From assembly GCA_964605385.1 (NCBI GenBank), contig CAZSCK010000001.1:62001-126000 (forward strand): a stretch of 64,000 bases of DNA, in the 5' to 3' direction. The position numbers were made by a program, and so were the translations under genes. Source of the DNA: JAGLTQ01 sp964605385 (GTDB lineage: Bacteria; Pseudomonadota; Gammaproteobacteria; UBA6429; Thiohalophilaceae). Under the pieces are notes generated by a model. It was not told the DNA's origin. It saw nothing but the letters and a program-made list of their open reading frames with translations, and ran no database searches. Shown here in pieces: positions 52,790 through 63,180 of the stretch. Every line of letters begins with the position of its first letter. The first letter of the stretch is position 1.

Positions 52790-54442
52790 TCAATCAGTGC
52801 TGTTTTCCAGAAAATAATTAATTAATCCATTGGTTGAGTCATCATATTGATCAACAGATTTATGTTTTCTCAAATCATCATAAATACTTGCTGCAACTTT
52901 CTTACCCAGTTCAACCGCAGGTTGATCATAGGAATTAATATTCCAAATAATGCCTTGAGTGAAAATTTTATGTTCGTAGAGAGCAACTAACGATCCCAAA
53001 GATTTTGGCGTTAAGGCTTTAAGTAAAATGGTATTTGATGGTTTGTTACCCGGCATAAGTCGTGAAGGACATAAACGTTCAACCTCTTCTTTTGAGTACT
53101 CCTCATCAACAAGCTCTTTGCGTGCTTCTTTTTCATTTTTACCCGTCATTAATGTCCGGGTTTGCGCAAAAAAGTTCGCTAATAAAACCAGGTGATGATC
53201 ACCAACAGGATTTAAACTATTAATCGGAACAATAAAATCTGCAGGAACAAGGTGTGTACCTTGGTGCAGGTTTTGATAAAACGCATGTTGCCCCGTGATA
53301 CCTAACTCTCCCCAAATTATAGGGCCAGTTGCATAATCTACTTTTTTACCATCACGAGTAACACTTTTACCATTACTTTCCATGTCGCCCTGTTGAAAGT
53401 AAGCAGGGAAACGATGCAAGTGCTGATCGTAAGGTAAGATTACGTGTGATTCCACATTATAAAAATTGGTATACCAAATACCGAGTAAAGCTAAAACGAC
53501 AGGAAGATTTTCTTCAAATGGTGCATTACGAAAATGCTGATCCATTTCATAGCCGCCTTGTAATAGTGATTCAAATCGATCCATGCCAACATAAATTGCA
53601 ACGGATAAGCCAATTGAAGACCATAGTGAATAACGGCCGCCCACCCAATCCCACATTTTAAAAATATTTTCTTCTTTAATGCCAAATTCAGTTGCAGCTT
53701 CTACATTTGCTGCAACCGCAATAAAGTGTTTTGCAACCGCAGATTCATCACGTGCATTTTCCATTAACCAGTCACGCGCTGTATGTGCGTTCATGATGGT
53801 ATCCTGGGTGGTAAAGCTTTTTGAAGAAACAATGAATAAGGTTCGTTTTGGATCGAGTCCCTTTAACGTGTCGCAAATATGGCTGGGATCAACATTTGAA
53901 ACAAAATGTACTCGCAAGCCTGCTTTACCATAAGGATGCAAAGCTTCTTTCACCATTACGGGGCCTAAATCTGAACCACCTACCCCGATGTTAACAATAT
54001 CAATTATAGGTTTACCGCTATATCCCAGCCAATGACCGGAACGAATAGCTTCTGAATATTGACGCATTTTTTCAAGTTCTGATTGCACTTCCGGCATCAC
54101 ATCCTGGCCGTTTACATAAACAGGTTCATTATTGCGATTACGTAATGCAGTATGTAATACCGCCCTGTCTTCAGTGTGATTTATTTTCTCACCACTGAAC
54201 ATTTTTTCAATCCAATCTCCAAGCCCACTTTGTTTGGCTAAATCCATTAACAAGGACATTGTTTTTTTATTAATACGATTTTTAGAATAGTCCAGTAAAA
54301 TGTCATTAAAGCGTAAATGAAAATCATTGAATCGATTTTTATCCTGCGCAAATAAATCACGCATTTGAACATTTTCAGTCTGCTTTTTATGCTTAAATAA
54401 GGCTTGCCAGGCGGGCGAATTCGTTAAATTTTCCATATTCAT
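52790..54442 (-). CDS. pgi: glucose-6-phosphate isomerase
   Basis: Interconverts glucose-6-phosphate and fructose-6-phosphate. The open frame reaches 54553, but the ATG at 54442 (MNMENLTNSPAWQALFKHKK) matches the usual length (550 residues) and start context. Signature motifs are IGVGGSDLGPVMV (near 150), FIVSSKSFTTQDT, DWVGGRYSLWSSIG and GHHLVLLANFFAQ-like segments, with the catalytic Glu in WGELGITGQHAF. It ends 12 bases from tRNA-Leu on the other strand. Confidence 0.97.
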   Translation of the reverse strand: MNMENLTNSPAWQALFKHKKQTENVQMRDLFAQDKNRFNDFHLRFNDILLDYSKNRINKKTMSLLMDLAKQSGLGDWIEKMFSGEKINHTEDRAVLHTALRNRNNEPVYVNGQDVMPEVQSELEKMRQYSEAIRSGHWLGYSGKPIIDIVNIGVGGSDLGPVMVKEALHPYGKAGLRVHFVSNVDPSHICDTLKGLDPKRTLFIVSSKSFTTQDTIMNAHTARDWLMENARDESAVAKHFIAVAANVEAATEFGIKEENIFKMWDWVGGRYSLWSSIGLSVAIYVGMDRFESLLQGGYEMDQHFRNAPFEENLPVVLALLGIWYTNFYNVESHVILPYDQHLHRFPAYFQQGDMESNGKSVTRDGKKVDYATGPIIWGELGITGQHAFYQNLHQGTHLVPADFIVPINSLNPVGDHHLVLLANFFAQTRTLMTGKNEKEARKELVDEEYSKEEVERLCPSRLMPGNKPSNTILLKALTPKSLGSLVALYEHKIFTQGIIWNINSYDQPAVELGKKVAASIYDDLRKHKSVDQYDDSTNGLINYFLENSTD

Positions 54443-54661
54443 ATCATTTTTTGTAATTTTTGAATGCAAATTATGCAATATTTTAACGATAAAGGGGGCA
54501 GAAACTAAGGATATATCATCTCTATTATCCTTAAATGGCTGAATTTTCACCACTTCAGTATTTTTAACGTATTTTCACCTATGTTTTAGCTTGTCAATAG
54601 AGGCTTTCTGACAAAGTGGCGGTATAATATGCGGCCTTTTGAAACAGAAAGTTTATACCTA

Positions 54662-57493
54662 ATGACAGCTAACGCAAAAAATACAGATTCTCCAGTAACT
54701 AAAATTATGTTTTCCAGCCATGATAAGCAACTGCGCTCACGCGTTAAGCTTTTTGGTAATATTTTAGGCAAAGTATTACTCGAACATGCAGGCAAAGATG
54801 TATTTACTGCCGTGGAAAAGTTGCGCAAAGGACATATTAGTCTGCGCAACAAAAATGATTCTGCCAGACGCCGTCGACTCGATAAATTAGTGGCTACACT
54901 TGATCCAGAAACAACTGAACACGTTGTTCGTGCCTTTAGTATTTACTTTAGTTTGGTCAATATCGCAGAAGAAGAATTCCAACACAAACAACGTCGTAGA
55001 GAAGTCGGTGCGAAAGGCTTTACCTGGAAGGGCTCTTTTTATAATGCTTTAAATGACTTTCAGAAAAATGATGTTAGTGCCGAACAACTTCAAGAGTTGT
55101 TAAATCAAACTGCATACATTCCTGTTTTTACAGCACATCCAACAGAATCAAAACGCCGCACGGTGATGGAAGCAATTCGTCGTATTTATTTAATTAGTGA
55201 TCAGTTAAATGAGTCTAAATTAAATAAAATTCAGAAAGAAAATATCGTTGAAGATTTAGAACAACACATACAGATTCTTTATAAAACGAATGAAGTACGC
55301 ATACAAAAACCTCAAGTAACAGATGAAGTTAAAAACGGTTTATATTATTACCGTGAAAGCCTGTTTAAATCTGTTCCTAAAACATACCGTAATTTAGAAA
55401 AAGCCATTGGCCGTACTTATGGCAAAGACTCAGACATCACTGTTCCAAGTGTTATTCAGTTTGGCTCATGGATTGGTGGTGATCGTGATGGTAACCCTTT
55501 TGTTAAACCCGAAACAACGATACTTGCATTACGCATGCAATCACGTGAAGTACTTAATGAGTACATCAAACAAATAAAACTTCTTAGCAAAATATTAACC
55601 CAGTCAAGTTTATTTTGTCAGCCATCTGATGCATTTTTAAAGCAACTTAGTATTGATGAAGAAGAAGTTGTTGAACTTTTTGCGGAAACGCCTAACCGCT
55701 TTAAACAAGAACCTTATCGCCGCAAACTTTTCATCATGCAATACCGCATCCAATGTAATTTGGACAAAGTTGAAGCACGTTTGAATGAAATAGAGCCGAA
55801 TAGTTCAACGTGTCATTACGCCAACGAACAAGGTATGTTAAATGATTTATACCTGATTCGTGACTCATTAATAAGTCATGGTGATGGAAATTCTGCCGCT
55901 GGTGAATTGCAAGATCTCATTCGTCAGGTTGAAACATTTGGTTTTTATCTTGCTAAATTAGATGTTCGACAAGAATCGACTATTCACAGCCAAACGGTTG
56001 CTGAAATACTCAAACAAATTGATGGTTCAGATTATACAAAACTGGACGAAGCTAGCCGCTTAGAAACATTATCTAAACACATCAAGAATGCACGCGCTGA
56101 ATTTGATATAGCTAAATTAAGTGAAATGTCAGCAGAAACAGTTAACGTTTTTAAAGTTATGGTAAAAATGCGTGAAGAAATAAGTCCAAAAGCATTTGGT
56201 ACTTATGTTATTTCAATGACTCACGCTGCTAGTCACGTAATGGAAGTTATGTTCCTTGCATGGTTAACAGGGCTTGCAGGCAAAAATAACAATCAATGGT
56301 TCTGCCATGTAAAAGTTTCACCTTTATTTGAAACTGTAGAAGATTTAACTCACATCCAACCCGTTATGACTCAGTTATTTGATAACTCTACCTATATTGA
56401 GTTATTAAAAGCCTCGGGTAACCTTCAGGAAGTAATGTTAGGTTATTCAGACTCATGTAAAGACGGCGGTATATTAGCTTCTGTTTGGAACTTGTATCAG
56501 GCACAACAACAAATCACTGAGCTCACTCGTTCACGTGGAGTACGTTTACGCATGTTCCATGGCCGTGGTGGTACCGTAGGCCGCGGTGGTGGACCGACTC
56601 ATGATGCTATTTTGTCTCAACCAACAGGCACGGTACACGGTGAAATTAAATTTACCGAACAAGGTGAAGTTCTTTCATACAAATACAGCAATCAACAGAC
56701 TGCTGTATACGAATTGACCATGGGTATAACCGGCCTATTAAAAGCCAGTACTAACTTAATAAAAGAACCCAAGCCTGACAATCCAGAATATCTTGAAATT
56801 ATGTCTGAACTCGCACAAGAAGGTGAAAATCAGTATCGTCAATTAACTGACAATACTGAAGGCTTCCTGGATTATTTTTATGAAGCAACACCTGTTTATG
56901 AAATTGGACAAATGAATATTGGTTCACGTCCTTCTCATAGAAAGAAAGGCAATCGTTCTAAAGAATCTGTGCGCGCCATTGCCTGGGTATTTGGTTGGGC
57001 ACAATCACGCCACACTATGCCCGCCTGGTTTGGAATTGGTACAGCATTAGAAAAATGGTTAGCAAATAATGAAAATAACTTAGAAACATTGCAAAAAATG
57101 TATAAAGAATGGCCATTCTTCCGTGCACTGCTTAGTAATTCTCAAATGGCTTTATATAAAGGTGAAATGCAAATCGCTAAAAATTATATGACGCTTTGTG
57201 AAAATCAGGATACAGCAAAGAATGTATATAAAATTATTTCTAAAGAGTATGAGAGAACAACTGATAATGTATTAAACATCGCTAAGATAAACGAGTTAAT
57301 GGAAGAAACACCACACCTTGCTTTATCTTTAACGCGTCGTAATCCTTATCTTGATCCTCTGAACCAGATTCAATTAACATTAATTAAGAAATACCGTGAT
57401 GAGTCTTTAAGTGATGAAGTCAGGACGCAGTGGTTGCATCCACTACTCCGCACCATCAGTGCGATAGCCGCCGGAATGCGTAACACAGGCTAA
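54662..57493 (+). CDS. ppc: phosphoenolpyruvate carboxylase
   Basis: Forms oxaloacetate from phosphoenolpyruvate and bicarbonate, refilling the TCA cycle. The frame reaches 54629, but the ATG at 54662 (MTANAKNTDS) is a more likely start, giving 943 residues, somewhat longer than E. coli (883). The catalytic stretches FTAHPTESKRRT (His near 162), GGDRDGNPFV and FHGRGGTVGRGGGP are intact. The chain ends AGMRNTG. It is monocistronic, with a terminator after it. Malate oxidation by the partial mqo gene would supply the same oxaloacetate pool. Confidence 0.98.
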   Translation: MTANAKNTDSPVTKIMFSSHDKQLRSRVKLFGNILGKVLLEHAGKDVFTAVEKLRKGHISLRNKNDSARRRRLDKLVATLDPETTEHVVRAFSIYFSLVNIAEEEFQHKQRRREVGAKGFTWKGSFYNALNDFQKNDVSAEQLQELLNQTAYIPVFTAHPTESKRRTVMEAIRRIYLISDQLNESKLNKIQKENIVEDLEQHIQILYKTNEVRIQKPQVTDEVKNGLYYYRESLFKSVPKTYRNLEKAIGRTYGKDSDITVPSVIQFGSWIGGDRDGNPFVKPETTILALRMQSREVLNEYIKQIKLLSKILTQSSLFCQPSDAFLKQLSIDEEEVVELFAETPNRFKQEPYRRKLFIMQYRIQCNLDKVEARLNEIEPNSSTCHYANEQGMLNDLYLIRDSLISHGDGNSAAGELQDLIRQVETFGFYLAKLDVRQESTIHSQTVAEILKQIDGSDYTKLDEASRLETLSKHIKNARAEFDIAKLSEMSAETVNVFKVMVKMREEISPKAFGTYVISMTHAASHVMEVMFLAWLTGLAGKNNNQWFCHVKVSPLFETVEDLTHIQPVMTQLFDNSTYIELLKASGNLQEVMLGYSDSCKDGGILASVWNLYQAQQQITELTRSRGVRLRMFHGRGGTVGRGGGPTHDAILSQPTGTVHGEIKFTEQGEVLSYKYSNQQTAVYELTMGITGLLKASTNLIKEPKPDNPEYLEIMSELAQEGENQYRQLTDNTEGFLDYFYEATPVYEIGQMNIGSRPSHRKKGNRSKESVRAIAWVFGWAQSRHTMPAWFGIGTALEKWLANNENNLETLQKMYKEWPFFRALLSNSQMALYKGEMQIAKNYMTLCENQDTAKNVYKIISKEYERTTDNVLNIAKINELMEETPHLALSLTRRNPYLDPLNQIQLTLIKKYRDESLSDEVRTQWLHPLLRTISAIAAGMRNTG

Positions 57494-57524
57494 AAAATCA
57501 TCTGGCTCACAATAGCGGCGTTAT

Positions 57525-57580
57525 AAAAAAATCCCGGAAAACTTACTTATTAATATAAGCTACGTTTACCGGGATTTTTT
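57525..57580 (+). terminator. rho-independent terminator of ppc
   Basis: AAAAAATCCCGGaaaac pairs with gtttaCCGGGATTTTTTT, with an inner CTTAT / ATAAG stem, 32 bases after the stop. Confidence 0.85.
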
Positions 57581-57671
57581 TATGCCTTGCTCTTGCAAGC
57601 CAGCTAATCTTTTAGAGTAAATATAGTAACTGTAAATCAGCTAACTTTTACTTTAATCTCGTATATTTTAT

Positions 57672-57794
57672 TAAAAGCAATCTGAGATTCAAGAACAAGG
57701 CGTAAATAAAAAAGAGAAAACGTAGCTTATGGTTAATAAGTGAGTTTTCTCTTTTTTGTTTACAACGCAGTAATTGTGTCTCAGATTGTTTTTA
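57672..57794. repeat. palindromic element family, copy D (diverged)
   Basis: The outer arms TAAAAGCAATCTGAGA (57672-57687) and TCTCAGATTGTTTTTA (57779-57794) are near-exact inverted copies. The core has GAACAAGGC, then an AAAGAGAAAAC / GTTTTCTCTTT stem around GTAGCTTATGGTTAATAAGTGAG. It lacks the CCCTC / GAGGG hairpin of copies A-C. It fills the convergent gap between ppc and the PilZ-DUF1631 gene and overlaps the stop codon of the latter. Confidence 0.7.
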
Positions 57795-60700
57795 AAGGAG
57801 GATATCGTCAAGTGGGCGTGGTTTTTCGATACCATACCCTTGTGCGTAATCTACGCCAAGATCCTGAAGTAACTGGATGGTTTCATCATCCTGAACATAT
57901 TCAGCAATAATCTTTTTACCCATAAAATGACCGATTTCACTGATTGATTTTACTACAGCATAATCATTTGGATTCGTTGCCATTTCTTTAACAAAGACAC
58001 CATCGATTTTAAGATAATCAACAGGTAAGCTTTTCAGGTAACCGTAAGAAGACATACCGCTACCAAAATCATCCAACGAGAACATACAACCCGTAGTTTT
58101 GAATCGTTTAATGAAATCAGCAGCATCAGAAAGATTTGCGATACCTAAAGTCTCAGTAATTTCAAAACAAATTTTTCCTATAGGCACATTGGTATTACGC
58201 ATTTGCGTCATAACAAATGCCATTAAACCAAGATCATTTAATGAATGACCGGACAGATTTATGGAGAAACTACTAACGTGATCAAGCTGAGTTCGATGAT
58301 CTGCAATCCATTTGAATGAATTTTTAATCACCCAACGATCAATATCGGCCATGCGTTTATAATTTTCAGCGGCATTAATGAATTCTTGTAAGGAACTTTG
58401 TTCGCCTAATTCATCGGTTATACCGAGTAAAATTTCATAATGATCATGGTAACTATCGTCAGAGGCTAATGGCATAATTCGTTGGCAACGCAAGTGTAAG
58501 GCTTTGTCATCCAGTGCTTTATCTATTTTTGAAGCCCATTGCACTTCTGCATGTCGTTTACTTAAACGTGCGTGACCTTCATGGTAAACCTGTACTCGAT
58601 GTCCACCAATTTCTTTTGCAACACCACAACTTGCTTCTGCATCTTGCAATAACTTAGAAACATTTTGCCCATAACCTTTAATTACAATCAAACCGATACT
58701 CATGGCAACAGAAAGACGTTTATCTTCCCAAACAAAGCGATAGTTATTAAGTTCGTCTAATATTTTTTCAACGATCTCTAAAGCTCCATCTGTTCCATAG
58801 CCACATAACAGCATACAAAATTCATCACCACTAAAACGCGATAATGCACTATTTTCAGATAAGTTCTTTTTCAGAATCTCAGAAATTTCTTTAATTAAAG
58901 CGTCACCACCTTCGTAACCACAGCTATTGTTAATAACGTTAAACTTGTCTAAATCAATATAACAAAGCGCATGTTTTCCATTAGAAATTTTTGCGTCATC
59001 AATTGCTTTTTCAAGACAAATTTCGAATTCACGTCGGTTAATTAACCCAGTAAGCTGATCATGTGAAGATTGAAACAATAATTGTTTATGTAGTCTTTGT
59101 AACATTGAATACTGTGCACGATCCATTGCTGGCTCTTCTGCACCATCTAAAGCGAGAGTTTCACCCTCCTTAAATAATTCAATAAGTTCCTCTGCTTTTA
59201 ATACTTTCTCTTTTTTACCTAATACATTTACAAAAACAAACTTACCTTTCCGTCTGGCAACCCAGCCCACTTTTAATCGTAGTGGTGTTTCTGAAAAAGC
59301 ATCAAATAAAACCCAGTCACCTTCTTCTAATCGACTAACACGACGAGCCCATTCATCCTCAATATCGACAACAACATCTTCAGGCTTAATTATTTCACCT
59401 TCAGCAACATCATCCTCTTTCAAGAACTCATCAACAACAACTTTCAGGTTTTTATCAAAAGCATGATCCTGAATCTTAATTAAAATATCAAGCTGTTGTG
59501 CTATGCGTTCAAATACTTTTGGCGTGCCGTCAAAATCTTCGTTAATAACTTTAACCAGCCAATCAAATGCACGTTTTACGGCTTCTTGTTCATCAGCATC
59601 AGCTGTGTCAGCTAATACCTCTAAATCTGATATTTTATTGATAACTTTACGAACAACATGCGATGTATCGGTAAAGACTTTAGGATCCATTATCGCCATT
59701 TTAAGCACAGGCACTTCAAGTTGCTTAATCCATGGTCGAATACTTTCCGCAACCTGAAAATCACTCATTAAGGAACTAAAGACATTACTCGCAACATCAA
59801 TAACCTGTCCTTCACGTGCACTAATAACTTTATTTTCAGCATCACCACTCGACGCCAGTATGTTCTGAATTTTTTCTTTAAAATCGACCTGGTTTGAGTC
59901 AGATTGCGCAGCATAATCATAACCGGTTAACTGCTCGCTCGATAAAGCATCCAATAAATCAGAAGTACTAAAATGTTTGGCTATTCCTCCTCCAGGTAAG
60001 GTAGATTCGGCTGGAGAAGATGAAAGTTGATCACTGGGTACTCCGGCATTAACCTGATCAAGGTTTTGTTGTAAGCCACGAATATCACTAAAGATATCGA
60101 GTATGCCCGCAGATTTTCCAGCACCAGCAGAAACATTCGATTGCTGTTGGTGCATTGAGTTTACAAACTCTCGTCCTTGTCCACCTGCAAAATCAGGTGA
60201 CATTCCACTGTTTCCAGGAGCAATGTTTTGTACTTGAGTTGCATGCCCACCTGTTACATCCGGCATCCCTGGATTTACGTTACCCATTGGTGCTTTACCA
60301 GCTGGAGCTGAACCGGCGTCATAATTATCTTCAGGTACATCTTCATCAAATTCTTGTTGCTGTTCCTGAGCAGAACTCTCGGCTGAAGATGATGAGCCAG
60401 CTGAACTTTTAACTTTAAATTTTAATACCGGTAACACATCGTTATCGACAAAAAACTTATTAATACTTATATACAGTTTTTCTGCCATTGATAAATAAAC
60501 ATCACGAAAAGCTGTATAACATACCAGTTTTACAGCATGTTTAATTTCAATATCATTTAGTGATTCCTGAAAAGCCTTGGCAAAAAGAGCCGGGCCAAAA
60601 GGATTGTTTTTCTTATTTATTCTCGCCTGATACAAGGCGCTCGCTCTACGTTCAATTTTGTTTAATTCATCACGATTATCGGCATCAACATTAGTAATGA

Positions 60701-61490
60701 TGCTTGAGATAGATAACCAGTTATCTAAATCATCTTCTTCAACCAGCGACAAAGACTCTAAAGAAATTTCTTTGTTTTCTTCTGCTGCTTCTTCATGCAA
60801 TATATCTTTCGGTGAATATTCTTTTATTTTTTGTTCATACAATTTAGTAAATAATTTAGTAATTTTATTTTTATTTTTTTCTAAAACACCTAAAGATTCA
60901 AACAAAGCATTTTGTTTAGCTAAATCAAATGTTTCTTTTGCCGCATCAAAAAAGTGCTCTGAAATACTGCTATGAAACTTGTCCATTAACGGTAGTAATT
61001 CATTAGCAACAAGTTGATGAGCTTCCGTTAATATTTGAGCGGAAGATTTGCCATTAAAAATAGTTTGTGTAGTACCAAAATATTCTTCTGTCTTTTCACC
61101 TTGTTTACGCTTTAATGCTGCAAATTTATGTAAAGTCTGTACTGCTGAAAGATCCGGGTTTAAAAAAGAAACACCAATATAGTCAGTTTCAACTCGCATA
61201 ACTTTAGTATTGAAGCCAAGTTGTTTATCTACACCATTACTTTGTACATTTGTAACAACATTAAGAACATCACCTATTTTGGGGGTAAAAGTCGATGCTT
61301 GTTGACCTAATAATGCTGTATCAATCAATTCAATATACATTCCACCAATGCAATAATCTTTAACAATGACTGCTCGCGTTCCTTGCCCGGAATAAATAAG
61401 CTGAGCTTTTAATGCAATAGAATAACGTGGATAAGCACGCCGTTCTTTGCCCAATTGATTCTTAACTGACTGTTTTTGGCCCTGAGCCAT
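57792..61490 (-). CDS. PilZ-DUF1631-GGDEF-EAL giant cyclic-di-GMP protein
   Basis: A 1232-residue soluble protein starting at the ATG at 61490, which has a GGGAGA ribosome-binding site; a GTG four codons earlier is an alternative. An N-terminal PilZ-like domain has RRAYPR but DYCIGG, where the usual Ser is Cys. A long DUF1631 helical region follows (about 130-790, with a Gly/Ser/Gln-rich linker around 360-480). GGDEF (about 820-975) and EAL (about 990-1230) close it. The GGDEF signature reads SGDEF, and no RxxD I-site precedes it. The EAL part has EIL, INLSGHSL, FEITET and SLDDFGSG with Lys in LKIDG, so phosphodiesterase activity is more certain than cyclase. Its last 400 residues resemble the protein at 3180. 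Confidence 0.9.
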   Translation of the reverse strand: MAQGQKQSVKNQLGKERRAYPRYSIALKAQLIYSGQGTRAVIVKDYCIGGMYIELIDTALLGQQASTFTPKIGDVLNVVTNVQSNGVDKQLGFNTKVMRVETDYIGVSFLNPDLSAVQTLHKFAALKRKQGEKTEEYFGTTQTIFNGKSSAQILTEAHQLVANELLPLMDKFHSSISEHFFDAAKETFDLAKQNALFESLGVLEKNKNKITKLFTKLYEQKIKEYSPKDILHEEAAEENKEISLESLSLVEEDDLDNWLSISSIITNVDADNRDELNKIERRASALYQARINKKNNPFGPALFAKAFQESLNDIEIKHAVKLVCYTAFRDVYLSMAEKLYISINKFFVDNDVLPVLKFKVKSSAGSSSSAESSAQEQQQEFDEDVPEDNYDAGSAPAGKAPMGNVNPGMPDVTGGHATQVQNIAPGNSGMSPDFAGGQGREFVNSMHQQQSNVSAGAGKSAGILDIFSDIRGLQQNLDQVNAGVPSDQLSSSPAESTLPGGGIAKHFSTSDLLDALSSEQLTGYDYAAQSDSNQVDFKEKIQNILASSGDAENKVISAREGQVIDVASNVFSSLMSDFQVAESIRPWIKQLEVPVLKMAIMDPKVFTDTSHVVRKVINKISDLEVLADTADADEQEAVKRAFDWLVKVINEDFDGTPKVFERIAQQLDILIKIQDHAFDKNLKVVVDEFLKEDDVAEGEIIKPEDVVVDIEDEWARRVSRLEEGDWVLFDAFSETPLRLKVGWVARRKGKFVFVNVLGKKEKVLKAEELIELFKEGETLALDGAEEPAMDRAQYSMLQRLHKQLLFQSSHDQLTGLINRREFEICLEKAIDDAKISNGKHALCYIDLDKFNVINNSCGYEGGDALIKEISEILKKNLSENSALSRFSGDEFCMLLCGYGTDGALEIVEKILDELNNYRFVWEDKRLSVAMSIGLIVIKGYGQNVSKLLQDAEASCGVAKEIGGHRVQVYHEGHARLSKRHAEVQWASKIDKALDDKALHLRCQRIMPLASDDSYHDHYEILLGITDELGEQSSLQEFINAAENYKRMADIDRWVIKNSFKWIADHRTQLDHVSSFSINLSGHSLNDLGLMAFVMTQMRNTNVPIGKICFEITETLGIANLSDAADFIKRFKTTGCMFSLDDFGSGMSSYGYLKSLPVDYLKIDGVFVKEMATNPNDYAVVKSISEIGHFMGKKIIAEYVQDDETIQLLQDLGVDYAQGYGIEKPRPLDDILL

Positions 61491-61708
61491 AATATCTCCC
61501 ACGATATAAATTTTGCATTCCAGTACTAATTACTATTCTAGACTGTATATTAAAGCTATACCTTAATATATTCGGCAAATAATCAGATTTCTATACTCGA
61601 TAAATCGAATAAAAATAAAAAAACTGAATTTTTTTAATATTTTCCTAGGGGGAAGTAGAAAATAAATGAGTAAAACTATAAAACAAACATGGCGATTTGC
61701 ATACTAAA

Positions 61709-62089
61709 TTAAGCTGCTTGAACAGGAATGGTGTGACGTGTATGTGTAATCTGGTTTTTTTCATCAACATACACAAGTTTTGGTTTAAAACTAGCAAGCT
61801 CTTGCTGATTTAACCCTACATACGCACAAATAATAATGATATCACCCGGGTTTGCTTTATGAGCTGCAGCACCATTAATAGAAATAACACCTGAATTATC
61901 TTCAGCGAGAATGGCATATGTCGTAAAACGTTCACCATTTGTCACATTATATATCTCAATTTGTTCGTATTCACGAATACCCGCAGTTTCCAACAAATGC
62001 CGATCTATCGCGCACGAGCCTTCATATTCAAGCTCAGAATGAGTCACAGTGACACGGTGCAGTTTTCCTTTAAGCATAACGGTATTCAT
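61709..62089 (-). CDS. panD: aspartate 1-decarboxylase
   Basis: Makes beta-alanine for pantothenate. It is a pyruvoyl enzyme that self-cleaves at Gly24-Ser25, visible in YEGSCAID. The 126 residues start MNTVMLKGKLHRVTVTHSEL, and NGAAAHKANPGD is typical. It follows panC by 111 bases. Confidence 0.97.
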   Translation of the reverse strand: MNTVMLKGKLHRVTVTHSELEYEGSCAIDRHLLETAGIREYEQIEIYNVTNGERFTTYAILAEDNSGVISINGAAAHKANPGDIIIICAYVGLNQQELASFKPKLVYVDEKNQITHTRHTIPVQAA

Positions 62090-62200
62090 AACAATAAATC
62101 AGGCTCTTTTATTTTAAGACATAAACAACAGTCATTATAACATGCATTGCCAGATTCAAAATGGCCTAAAGGCTTATGAAAAGAGATAAATGAAGGTTTT

Positions 62201-63043
62201 TTATATTCTAAGATTGTCGATTAAGCGTATTTCACCTAATTTCGCAGCAGCAAGAATAAGCTTTGACTCATCATGCTTTTTGGGTGGCAATAATGTATCT
62301 GTTTCGCGAATAACAACATATTCAGGGATAAAACCGGCAAAGGCCAAGTTTTCACAGGCTTTTGCTTCAAGCTCAGAAAAATTCATTGCTCCCATATCTA
62401 ATGCTGCTTTTACAGACTCTAATTGCCGATAAATTTCAGACGCTTTTTCGCGCTCATCCTTACTTAAACGAAGATTACGTGAACTCATGGCTAAACCATC
62501 GCTTTCACGAAAAATTGGCATCCCAATAATTTCAATATCCAGTGAAAACATCTCAACAAGTTGTTTAATCACCATTAATTGCTGAAAATCTTTTTCGCCA
62601 AAAATGGCGCTATTTGGCTGAATTAAATCAAATAAGCGTTTTACAACGGTCGCCACACCGGCAAAGTGTCCTGGACGCTGTTTCCCCTCCAAAATTGAGA
62701 TGATTGCCCCCAATTCAATTTGTTGGACGGCACTTTCACCTTCTGGATAAAAAAACCTCACTTCAGGTGTAAAAACAAGTTCGACGCTAACATCTTCTAA
62801 CTTGCGCACATCTTCTTCCAATGTGTCTGGATATTTCAAAAAATCGCTCGCATCACCAAACTGCAACGGGTTTACAAAAATACTCACCACGACATGATCA
62901 GCCAAAGATTGCGCCTTTTTAACCAGGCTCAGATGTCCCGCATGTAAACAGCCCATTGTCGGCACAAAAGAAATTGATTCCCCTTTATTTCGCCATGTTT
63001 GGCATAAATTCTGTATTTGTTGTATTTCAGAAACAATCTGCAT
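62201..63043 (-). CDS. panC: pantothenate synthetase
   Basis: Condenses pantoate and beta-alanine using ATP. The 280 residues contain FVPTMGCLHAGHLSLVK (HIGH-like), FVNPLQFG, QRPGHFAGVATVVKRLF, GEKDFQQL and SSRNLRLS, all family hallmarks. Together with panD it gives both branches leading to pantothenate; panB, often adjacent, is not in the window. Confidence 0.98.
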   Translation of the reverse strand: MQIVSEIQQIQNLCQTWRNKGESISFVPTMGCLHAGHLSLVKKAQSLADHVVVSIFVNPLQFGDASDFLKYPDTLEEDVRKLEDVSVELVFTPEVRFFYPEGESAVQQIELGAIISILEGKQRPGHFAGVATVVKRLFDLIQPNSAIFGEKDFQQLMVIKQLVEMFSLDIEIIGMPIFRESDGLAMSSRNLRLSKDEREKASEIYRQLESVKAALDMGAMNFSELEAKACENLAFAGFIPEYVVIRETDTLLPPKKHDESKLILAAAKLGEIRLIDNLRI

Positions 63044-63180
63044 TATTAATAATCCTAATATCGTTATATGCGTATTGTAAGCGTAAAATAGTCATGTGTA
63101 GATCATGTAGACTAACTTTTGTACTTTTCACAAAAAACTGACAAAATTCACACGCTGCATTATTGCTAAATATTAAAAAT

